Of a stretch of 64,000 bases of DNA, positions 22,401 through 34,400 are shown piece by piece (position 1 is the stretch's first letter; every line of letters starts with the position of its first letter). The stretch covers positions 5,456,001-5,520,000 of the forward strand of contig NC_064225.1 in the NCBI RefSeq assembly GCF_023101765.2, read 5' to 3'. The position numbers were made by a program, and so were the translations under genes. This DNA comes from Spodoptera frugiperda (Eukaryota > Arthropoda > Insecta > Lepidoptera > Noctuidae). The notes under the pieces were generated by a model, which saw nothing but the letters and a program-made list of their open reading frames with translations, was not told the DNA's origin and ran no database searches.

Positions 22401-25400
22401 GTCTCTATGTCCTTTTATTTATTTATTTATTTTACACTTTATGTACATTATACACAGGAGGACTTAATGCCAATTTGGCATTCTCTACCAGTCAACCTTG
22501 GGGTGATGCAGAGAGACAACAGCAGGTGTAACAGCAGGCATATATTGAAAAATTAAATATTAAAAGATAAATAAATTATAATTATATTTATAACGATCAT
22601 GTTATATATACAATAAATATTACAATATATACATACATACATACATACATACATACATACATACATACATACATACATACATACATACATACATACATAC
22701 ATGTACTATGTGTGTGTTGAGTCTGTCAGCCTCTTCCATATATGCTCACGAAGCCTAAATTTGAAGGACAGTCGACTGGTCGCCGTCCTGACATCCGTAG
22801 GCAGCACATTCCACAGCAAAATGGATTGTATGAAGAAAGAAGAGTGAAGGAAGTCAGTACGATGAGTTGGACATTGTAGAAGAAGATTATTAGAGGAGCG
22901 GAGATACTTGCTGTGGTTTGCGCTTATATACTGGAAATAAGAGGATAGATATGTAGGAGAATTGGGGGAGTTTAGAAGGGAGAATAAAGTGGTTAACGCC
23001 CGTTGTTCCCTGCGCTGGCGTATGGGCAACCACTTTAGTTGCAATCGAAATGCAGAGACATGGTCGTATTTACGCAGATTGAAGACGAATCGAATGCAGT
23101 TATTCAGAAGGCGGTCAAGTTTGTTGAGTAGGTCTGCATTCAGGTCGTAAAAACACACATCAGCATAATCAAAAATGGGGAAAACCAAGGACTGGACAAG
23201 CATTATCTTGGTGGAGGACGGAAGAAAGTTCCTTAAGCGATACAGAGACCGCAGCGTTCCAGTAACCCGTTGGCATATACTGGTGACGTGAACACGCCAG
23301 GTCAAGTTGCTATCAACGTACAAGCCAAGGTTCTTCACATCACTGCTGAACGGAATGATCGCACCGTTGAACAGAACAGGCGGTACAGCTGCAACGTCAA
23401 CCCTGCTCAGGGTACGAGAGCCTCCCACCACGATTGCCTGACATTTATGCGGGTTTACAGCTATTCCATATTTCGTAGACCAGTTGTGTATAGCCGCCAG
23501 GTCCGCGTTCACCCTCGCGATCGCCTCAGGCAATTCACCGAGCTTAGCCCGACAGTACACCTGTAGGTCGTCGGCATATAGATGGTACGCACACTGGAGT
23601 TCAGATGTAATAAGGTTTATGAAAATTGAAAATAGAAGAGGAGAGAGAATACCGCCTTGAGGGACGCCAGCTTCCAGGTGATTCCAGTTTGATGAACTCT
23701 CATCGACATGGACTGACTGCTGGCGCCCCTGAAGATATGAGGAAAACCACACCAGTACATCATCAGAGACCGAAAGATGGGAGAGGATAGCTAGTAGGAT
23801 ATCGTGGTCGACCATGTTGAAGGCATTTGAGAAGTCCACCAAAACCAGCACTGTGATCTCAGTGGCCTCCATTCCTGCCTTCACATCGCCAATAACCTTA
23901 AGGAGTGCGGTGACAGTACTGTGCCCAGGTCTGAATCCAGATTGCAGCGGACTAATAAGACAGTTGTGGTATATGAAATTGGAGAGTTGCTTATGGACAC
24001 AGGCCTCGAGCACCTTGGATAAAAAGGGAAGGATGGATATTGGACGGAAATGTGTAAGAAGAGTGGGATTGGATATCTTTGGAATAGGACGGACATAGGC
24101 TTTGCGCCATGTAGATGGGAAAACATTGGAGTACAAGGAAAAGTTTAGGATATGAGTTATGATTGGGAGGAGGAGATCCAGTATGGTTGTGACCATATCG
24201 CGCGAAATACCATCACAACCCACCGCCCTAGATTTGATAGCAAGGATAATCTTCCGGGTCTCTTCCAATTGCACTGGTGCAAAGCAGAAGGGACGAATTA
24301 CACAGGGACGACTCAGGCCGGAGATGAAAGAGAGGGTTGCTCGTTTGGTTTGGAGATCCAATTTAGGGACAGTGGAGAAATGGAGATTGAGGTCGTCCAA
24401 ACCAAACGAACTAGGAAGGTCCGAGCGTTGCGATTTGCCGATGCCCAGAGTTCCGAGGAACTTCCAGATATCGGCAGAAGAAGAAGAAGAGGAGATAGTG
24501 TTGAGAATATGACGGCGTTTAGCGTTGCGCACCATCTGATTACACCGATTCCTAGCAATCTTGAAGGCCGCCCAATTTTCCTCGGTGCGATCTCTCTTGT
24601 GTTTACGAAACGCTCGGTCCCTGCGTCGCATCGCCATCTGTATCCCCTTGGTCATCCAAGGCGCAGGAGGGCGTTTCAGTTTCACCCTCTTTACTGGAGC
24701 ATGACGATCATAGAGGTCAGTCAAAGTCCCGTTGAAAATGTTCACCTTATCGTTTATGTCGGTTGCCTCCAGGAGTGATCCCCAGTCAATGGCCGACGCG
24801 TCCTCTCGAAGTTTCCCAACGTCCATCCGCGCAAAACAACGCCTGTACAGGACCCTAGGCTTCACCTTGGGTGGTTTCAGGACATAGGACAGGAAGATCA
24901 GGTCATGGTGGGAGAATCCTGGAGCCTCATGTTGGCCATGAGACGAGACCAGATTGGGTTTGGACGTGATGATTAGATCGAGCCAGGAGTCCTCACCAAC
25001 AATGTTATGATGAGTAGGTTGGAGAGGCAGCAGATGAAGACTAGCTGACTCAATCAGACACCGGAGTCTACGGGAACGAGAGGAGTTGGAGGCTAGGAGA
25101 TTAGTGTTGAAATCACCCATGATTATGTGATGATCGTAATCCGAACCCACAGATTCTAGTACCGATTCGAATTCAGTGAAATAATCGACCGAAGGAGGAC
25201 AATAAACAACGCCTAGAACAGACTTAACCCCCGGACACAAACCTCAAGAAATATATATTCCGCAGCACAGCCTGGTGATGAAGTTAATAGAATTTTATAG
25301 GTAAATTCGCTGCGGAGATATATGGCTACACCACCTCCTCGCCCATCAGTGCGGTCATTGCGAATGAGGACATATCCAGTTAAGGGGTAGGTGGTTGATG

Positions 25401-28400
25401 GTAATTGAGGCTTGAGCCAGGTTTCGGATATCAGGACGGCATGCACACTACTGTTGTTAAATGCCTCATAGAGGTCATTGTAATGACTAGGCACACTCTG
25501 GGCGTTAATGTGGCATACATTGATCAAACGACGATCCTGATCGCCAAATTGATTGTTGAGAATATCACCCAAAGTGCCGCCCAGCGAACAGTAACTGTCA
25601 CTTCCAAAAGAGCAATCATCACTCGCAGATACAAAAGAATCAGCATCAGACATAAATATATAATATGTACTTATAGCAAAATATATGTATAATAGATAAC
25701 AATAAAATATACAATCAATAAATATAGATAAAATTATTAGACAGAAGAACGTTACGCACAGAAGATGCTTGACACCAAAATATGCAACTCTGCACCACCC
25801 GCCAGCCAACATCAACAAAAACAAGAGAAAAAAGAACACAAAACAATACAAGCAATAACAACACGCAACAGACACACCAAGCGAACAAATAAACAAACAA
25901 AAGCAGTGCCCCTTACTATTCCATTCCAAATACATACTAAAATACGTGAAAAAGTAAGGAAAAAAAAACTAACAATAAACAAAACAAAAAGAAAAATTAA
26001 AAATACAATTAAAACACAATTACAAGACACATAATAATTAAGCAAATGATAAAAATGTAACAAACAAGTATGAGAAATAAATGAATGATCGTAATAAGCA
26101 AATGATATAAATATATATTATATTATATTTTTAAATGTTTTTTCTTTAATTGAATATTTAAAAATGTAAATAGCAAGTAATGTAAATAAATAAATGGAAT
26201 AAAAAAAGCAAATGATATTCATCATGTACGTTTCTAAACGCAATATGGAATATAACATCTGTCACTGTCATAATGACACTACCACCACTCATCCACCCTC
26301 ACTTTGACCGATAATTTTTAAAACTTATGCAGGTAAACTTATTTAACATTGACGAAACTGGAAATTTTGTATTCAATAACGAACTTTGTTTAAAAGTAAT
26401 CACGAACAAAGGAAAGCGAAATATTGTGGCAGTAGTGGGTAGCGGCACCAAAAGTTTTAAGAAGCTATACATAATACAAACAAGCAGCTAATGAAGGAAT
26501 ACAAAGAGATGCACATAAAAGACAGACACAATTAAATCTACAAGGTAAGGAATTAGCAAGGACAATACAATAGAATAGAAAGCGTAATAATAAATATGTG
26601 GTGATTGCGGTGATATCTCCGTGCAAACATTAATTATTTGCGTACAACTTTCAGACTCACCTCGTCTGCCCGCTCGCCACGCCCGGCCGCATGCTCCGAC
26701 ACTCCAGGCACCTTCGGGTATTTGCAAAGCAGGGGACCCAGATCTTCAGAGCATGTCACCTTATGCTTAGAACCATCAGCTGTCTTCAGGAAGATATTTC
26801 CATCCTGCGTCCAGCAAGCACGTATACCAAAGTGACGGCGTGCCCTGACGAACAACTCCTGTCTGGGTCGAGTCAAGAACTCCCGCACAGAAACTTTGGA
26901 GCCCCGAAGACCAGTTTTAGCTCGCCAGACCGAAGCCTTGATCTCAATAGTGGCAAACCGCACCAGAATCGGTCTGTGACGGTCCTTAGTGCGCACACCC
27001 AGTCTATGGCATGTCTTGATCGCGGACAACGGAAGATTGAGTTGCAGCTTGGTGTTAACAATCTCCAGCACTGCTTTGCTGCACACCTCTTCCTCGACTT
27101 CGGGTATGCCCTGGAACACCACAGCCTTCCTTCGGTGTCGCATCTCCTGATCATCAGAGCACCTGCAGCAGTCAGAGATTTGTTTCCGCAATGTGCCCAA
27201 AATCCCATAGACCAGCTCCCGGAAGACCCTAAACTCCTCAGCAATCTTGGCCACTGTATCCTTAGAAGGGCCAGCTGCCTTTATCTGGGCATGGATCTCG
27301 TTCATCCTTCCCAATAACTTCTCCTCCATGGACAGATTGGTGGTTATGAGGTCAGCGTACGACATAGTGAACGTGAAGTGATGAACTCTTAGTGAATTGA
27401 TGTGCTGGCAGGTGGTGGCCAAGTAGAATACTTTACATAAACCTTGTAACTATTATCACTTTTTAATATGGTTATATACTATTTAGGCCAATTGTTGACA
27501 AGATTTATTCAATTTAAACTATTTAAATTAATTTATATAATTTATTTTTCGCAATAAACAAATTACGCGTGTGAACTTATTTACCACCTACACTCGAAAA
27601 AAAAAAAAAATTTTGTATGCATACATTTTTAAAACTATGCAACGGATATATATACGGTTTTTTTAATAGATAAAGTGGTTCAAGAGGAAGGTTTTATGTA
27701 TAATACATACATAAAATATCACCATTACACTCATGCGAAGCTCGAGCGGGTCACTAGCATATGTATATACGAAAATAAATTAAAAAGAGCGTAACGAGTA
27801 TCGCCTAAAATTCTTCAATTATTGAAGGAATTAAGGAAGTTCAATTATTGAAGAATTTCCATCAACTCTCTAATAGCGTGCCCTTGACCTTGAAAATATT
27901 ATGATAAAGACCTTTGACCTTTTAGACAGTTGTCTGGGAGTTAATTGTTCGTATTAATAAATGGTTCCGTATTTAATGTGGACAATAGGTGGCGAACAGG
28001 GGGTTACTAGGAATCACTTCAAAGTTCCGAATCCAACTTTGGCTGTTGTAACATTGAGGGGTTTGCTGAGTTTGTATTACCTACGGAAATATTCCTTACA
28101 GTAGTTATCTATGAAGGTACGTCAACGTCACGCTTTTTATCCTCGATGGGGTAGGCAGAGGTACACATTACGGCATGTAAATACCATTGCCGTTAAGACC
28201 CATGTAATAGGGGGTGAGGCCAATGCCTTATACCGGGCACAATTCCAGACTCCGTGTTACTACTGATTAATTTTTCGAAAAACCGATACAAGTCCAGTCA
28301 TATTGGGCCCGAAACGGGGATCAACGAGGCAGTGTAGCTATGAAGGTATTCATGTATTTTTATCGATTGGTTATTACTTCGTATTAACAGGAGTTTTCAG

Positions 28401-31400
28401 AATACAAAAAATATGATGGGGAAAGGATTGTGTCTCCGGTAACCTCGCTCACGCGACTAAAATCAACACAAGTGTCATTTCACGCCTTTTTTCTGTGTGG
28501 TAGTAGTAACCCTCCGGTCAAGCCGGCCTATATTCCCGAAACAAGGCTCTTCCAAATGTACCCATAATATTAATATACTCCTTTATTTGTTTCAGGGGTA
28601 TGCTTGATAGAAAAAGTGAGCAATAGAGAAACGACTGCGCTTACAACGAAATCAAATGGGAAGAAAGCCTATGGATTGTACCAAGTAAGTCTAACACTAT
28701 TATTGTCAAAACTATGTACTTGTATGTACTATGTACTTTTTTTGGGAATTGCCTTCAACAGTTTTCTTTCGGAAGTTAATGCTTTAATCGAACATGAGAT
28801 TCTATGTTTGCCAATTTCACTTAAACCATTAAACCCAGGAAATATTTTCTGCAACATATTTTATAAGAATGAATGATTTTACAGATACCCAGCGAGTGGT
28901 GCAAGGAAGGCAAACGCGGTGGACGATGTAATATAAAATGTGAAGGTGAGGACCAAATCATTATCAGTACTCGAATACATTACATAGGGTTTCTTTATCA
29001 TGCCTAAACTATTCAGAATCTAAAATGAATGCGAATACAACCACAAATCGATAATCGCGTTGCATAAATCGATAAATTGATAGTAATCAAATGAAAAATA
29101 TATAATCTCTATAGATGAAGATTGAGCTCAGTGGCGTGCCATTGAAGAGGCCTATGTCCAGCAGAGGACGAAAACAGGCTGATGATGATGATGATGATAT
29201 AAGCATCAATTTATTATTGTTCGTTAGTCTCGCTAAAACTCAAGAACGACTGGACCGATTTGGCTAATACGCGTATTAGCCTTACATTATTTATGGAAGT
29301 CCAGGAAAGGTTTAAAAGGCAAAAAAAAAGTGTTTAAGGCGTTATAAAGTTCGCCGAGTCAGCTAGTGACAAATAAATATTAAAACAGTGGTCAAGCCAA
29401 TGGTCAGACACTAAAACAATTGAAAATAATACTGCATCCACCAATTCTTATTACGTAGATTTTTTTATTCGGAAAGTTGCAATATTTGCAACAGTAATTG
29501 TATGTACAAAGTAAACAATAATGTAAGCCGGGATTGCAGTGTAGCAAATTGTCAACGATGTAGCAAACAATTCTAAGCTCCAACGATTTATAGAGCACGT
29601 TCCCCATCAAAACTTTATGAGTGTCGGTCAAAGTATTGTTCGACGTTTTGGTTATGATCTCTTACTTTTGTAAAGTACTACTATAATGATCTTTTTAAAC
29701 CATATAGTGTCAACAGAGTAAGATAATTTTGAAACCACCGCTATCATGGGACTCGTTCTTATGAGACTATCGATACTTACAGACGATGGTAAGAAAAGAG
29801 AGCTGTTTTTAAGGACGGAAAATCATCCAATGTCTTCTTCCGCCTTAGACGGGGTAGTGCCACACTCGTACTGACTAAAAACGACTCCGTTCCTACTTCT
29901 GCTTTTCGAGCCGGAGCCCCGGTAACCCGATAAGCAGCTCCGGGTCGTTATCAGCCCTACTGGCCCTATCTGTGGTAGTGTGAAGCCTCTTTGAGCTTCG
30001 TACGCAAGGGTCTAGTTCTGGTCGGACGGCGAGTTACCCTTGTCGCCGTTCGCAGATCCGCATTTACGGTGGTCGAAGATAGTCGCGCCAAAAAAGAGAG
30101 CTGACTAAGGCACTACTAATTTGAGAGAGAATAAGCAGCAGCTTTTTCTGAAAAAATACATTTAAAAAATAATACTACAATCTCCTATCTAGCGTAAAGA
30201 TTATGATGAACCCTCATATACAGAAGAAGCTCACAAGCCAGCAGTAGACGTTCACAAACAGTTGTTAATGATAATAAAATGAAACTAGACTATAATTACC
30301 TAACTTTAACAGACTTGGTTTCATTTCAAAAATGTTTAATTCGTACAGTAATTTCTAGCTATAAAGACCAAATTTTATTAGAAATAAGGTCAAGAGAGCA
30401 AATAATTTAGTTTTCATCTTTATAAAATTCGAGTCCACTTTTACGTTTTCATATTTCTGATTTCAAGAACTTGAATTTGTTAACCTACTTATGTTTAATA
30501 GGTACTTATATATTACCTTGGCTTACCTACTGATGTAAGGACTTTAGATTTTTTTTAAAAGAAATCTGCTCTAAATTACTAAGGCAATTGGGCAATAATT
30601 TCAGAAGGAGATGGCATAATGCCTTTTACATTAAATTTCAAACTTGTCCTATGTGCTTGTTGACGTTAAACTTGTCTATTGTTGTTGTTCACGTTGAACT
30701 CGAAGGCGCGCGTAGACCTCCCGAGTTTGTGTTCACGGTGACCAACAGGAGTTAGCGTGTACGAGCAACATAACTGTAAGCGCATCTAAAGTAACCTCAT
30801 AGAAAAGTCTGATTTAATTTTACTAAGTAGTTTTTGGCAGCGATTGACTTAAACAAAAATAGTAATAATGCTTGTATTACTATTTTTTGTTTACGGTTTT
30901 TCTTAATGGACTCTAACGAACATACCTATAAGCGTGGTTTTGTGAGTTCAGAAAACAGGCAATCCACTTTATTTCCACTAACATTGAGTCCCATTTGGAG
31001 ACATGCTCCAGTAATATGCAGTGAAAATAAGGTTACGTTTTAAAATTCAGCTGTCTAAAGCAGTATCCCTTTAAATTAGTGGAAGAAATCCCTGTTTGTT
31101 ATACAAAAATACACGACAGATTATCCTTCCTAACTCAATTTTTGAACTCCAGACAACAGCTCATATGTTATAATATTGTCTCTTCGTTTTAAACCAACAC
31201 GGTAACGAAAATTTCCTTTGTTCTCATAAAAGGAGGACGGCAACAAAAGCCTAAGTACCTATTTGTATTACGTAGGTAATTTCACCAACATAAAGACGAA
31301 ACGGTCTTATTTTTTTAGAGGTTGGCACTTCTTCAAAATACGGCCAGAGGATCTTGCTTATCATGACGTTGTAAATCAAAGTCGTGTCGCAAAACAAACT

Positions 31401-34400
31401 CAGATACTCGAAAGTTTCGATTCATATCGAGTATGTGAGTGATATCGAAATCCTATGGTACGTCCCCGCGTTATCTTTGTACCACTCGAGTGGAAATATT
31501 AAAGTAGGAAAGTATAAATCAGGATTCTGTAGTGGCGGGGAAGTTAAGCAACATTTTTACGAGCATTACTCTACTTTATTTGATTTCGTAAGCTTTCGGA
31601 TTTCTATTATGAAGATTTTGTTACTAAATGTTTTTGTAACATTGTGGTTGAGTGTATGAATATTTTTGCGTAGGAATTGCGTGATTGAAAAATTGGTAAG
31701 ACGTCAAAATGTTACTCGGTTTACTTAGAAGGTCAGGGTTAAGTAGATTTTTGTATAGCAATTCGGCTGTATGTGAATTTGTTATGCTAAGAAGTTCGTT
31801 CTTGAATATACATTTTGCCATTATTTATAGATTCTTTAGTAGCTTTTATATCAACGATCTCGCAGGCAGTTTTATAAAGTTTGCTTAAAAGGGTAACTTG
31901 ACTGAAGCTATATTTTGTCCTGTGCTATGATCGGTATTTTTAGCGTATCTTTAGCATCTGCCCCTTTTCATCCAACGTTGGACATAGGTATGGGAGAGCC
32001 TAAGGATTAAGTTGCTCCTAATCCTTGCCACTGACCTGAATCTGCAGCTCTTCGCAACCAACCATTGTCCGTCACCACCTATAATAATATCAGTACGCTG
32101 TAAATCATCGGTGTCGTGGTGGCTCGGAGGTTTAAGACGTGCTGCTTCTCATGCATGAAGATCCGAAAAATACCACTGCAAAGTACCAATGTAACTTCTT
32201 CTGAATTATATTATGACTTTCTAAGATTATTAAGACACCACTGACTAACGATGAAGGAAAAGATTGTGAGGAAATATGAATTTAAGTTTGAAACCGCCAA
32301 CTCGCATTGATTAAGCGTGTTGATTAATGCTCAAACCTTCATGCGTGAAAAGGTTTTTGTTGAGCAGTGGCCACTTATAGGCCGATTGATGATATGATTA
32401 TGAATTATTAGTTTAACATTTCAAACTCGTATACAGAAAATAAATACAGCACCTATTTACCTTTGTCCAAAAAGTCCGCATGACCTATTATACAAAATCA
32501 GTTAAAAGACTGATTATGATGAAATACGCGCTAATGGCATTCGAGCAATACATTATTTCAATTTATCTGTTTACGAAGTAAATTAATGAATCTCATTAGT
32601 TTATCTCGCGTTTCACACGCGCGTGCATAGATTGATAGATTTATCAAGTTTCCATAGCATAGGTATTTGTAATGATAACTGAACGCGCTGCTATTTTAAT
32701 TAATAATTTTGTCGATAGTTTGAAATTGTTTCTGGTCATTTTTGGTTTTGGTTTCGTTAGTCTAGGGTTGTAGTTCTGATACATCACCAATGTCATCATC
32801 GTATACAGCTACGAGCGAGCTGTTAAAGTTTGTTAAAAAAAATTCGTAGAAACTTGGTTTTAAGTGTGGGAGAGCCAAGTTTTGGAATGGGCCAGCTCGA
32901 TCAGAGTGATACCATGGCCTCACAGAAAATCGGCGTGAAACAACGCTTGCGTTATGTTTTGTTGTGTGAGTGAGGTTATCGGAGGCCCAATTGCCAGCCG
33001 CGGAAAGTGGTGATAAGATTACTCGTAACTCAACTAATAAATCCTTCTCTTATTTCAAACAGATCTGCTAAACGATGACATCCGTGATGATACGGCGTGT
33101 GCTCTGAAGATCATGGAGGAGCATGGCTTCCAGTACTGGCCGCTGTGGACCACGAGGTGCAAGAATGATAACTTCATCACCAATGAGATTTATAAGTAAG
33201 TTTGCAATCATTCATTTCAATGGTAGAATTTAGCTCTTCTGTTTTGAAGGGGAAAATTATCCAAGTGACTTCTTCCGTCTTCGGGGAGACAAGAGGGAGT
33301 GTCAGACTGACTAAAAACCACCCCGTTCTTACTCTGCTTTTCGAGCCAGTGTCCCGGTAAACCTGCGAGGTAGTCCGCAGCTTCGGATGTGCTTTAGCGC
33401 TTCATATTACATCACATTACCCTCAGTATAATATTTTACAACAAATCACCTGTGGAGTTCTTAAAGTATGTTCAATTTTTTAATTCTTTAATTCGTTTTT
33501 TCAATGTCTAGTTGTAATAGTTGGATGTATAATAACAGGTTTTTTCCAATCGTAACTACAACAAGTTCATATGTAGTGCAAATGTATTTCTCCATATCTA
33601 ATATTCAAAAAATAATACACAGTCATAAATCTCCACAATATTATTAGTAGGTCTGCAGTACCAAATCTTATTACATCACCTCACAACAGTCACTTAAGCT
33701 CCGGTGATAATATAAATAGTTCGTACAACATTATTTCTGTTTCTACGCGTGAGAGGGATCCCTTCCTTATTTGTTCAGGCCACGATTTAAAGGGCACTTT
33801 ATTTCCATAAAAGGTTAAGCGTCCCTTTTTCTGAGCTTATGGAAATGTAATCTTAAAATCGGTTTCTAGCGATTTAGTTCCGATAAAATTATGGAAATCA
33901 CCTTTTTGAAGTGTGGATTCGTCTTTTTTTTGATGTTGTATTTAATTATCTGTGTTTGATTTTCTTTTTGGGTCTCGTTTGATTGTGTAAATAACGAGAT
34001 TAGATATTTGAAATTCCTATATCTAATAAAGAGTGCTCCTAATTTAAACAAGACATATTTATACATATACTACGCGACTTGTCGTTCTACGTGAGGGAAA
34101 GGAGGCGGAGGCAGAGGAGAATTTATTTAACAGCTGACTTGTTCCGGCTGATAATGATGATAATGATATACTTCATGCACAAATGCACATGGACGGACTC
34201 AATACCCGAGACATTCTCATCCAGTCTACCCATAAATTTTAAAAAGCTACTCGACTACACATTACGAAACTACATCACATACTTAGATGTTTTTAACCAC
34301 AATCCATGTATTTTGTTATTTCGCTAACAATATATTCTTGGCACTACACATAAAAGATTCACGGTGTCTTCGAATACAAACTTGTCTCAAAAATGTACTA

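Larger units (their letters stand above)
22416..27610 (-). mobile_element. nearly full-length non-LTR retrotransposon (LINE)
   Basis: Minus-strand element of about 5.2 kb. Order 5' to 3': leader about 27610-27366, ORF1, a long inter-ORF region (26633-25654), ORF2 with AP endonuclease and reverse transcriptase (25653-22706), a 3' region with an (ATGT)n tract, and an (AAAT)n tail at 22416-22436. The two-ORF layout and protein motifs suggest the CR1/Jockey group; I cannot fix the clade. ORF2 has one frameshift (near 25230), so this copy is probably dead but recent. Confidence 0.85.
29367..33062. other. remainder of intron 3: repeats and unassigned sequence
   Basis: Apart from the repeats listed inside it, this interval has no frame that resembles a protein. 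29370-29810 and 30000-31960 are unassigned AT-rich DNA. Around 31975-32060 a CCAACGTTGGACATAGG block resembles RTE-type LINE debris. Confidence 0.5.

Noticed and set aside
22624..22703. CRISPR-like regular array
   Set aside because: Simple (ACAT)n microsatellite without spacers; the window is eukaryotic.
24152..24778. 208-codon + strand open frame (and other + strand frames within 22.9-27.3 kb)
   Set aside because: Antisense to the LINE ORFs, whose minus-strand frames contain the endonuclease, RT and ORF1 motifs.
25654..25935. Hydrophobic N-terminal extension of LINE ORF2
   Set aside because: AT-rich leader translated upstream of the plausible ATG at 25653; the apparent membrane segments follow from T-rich codons.
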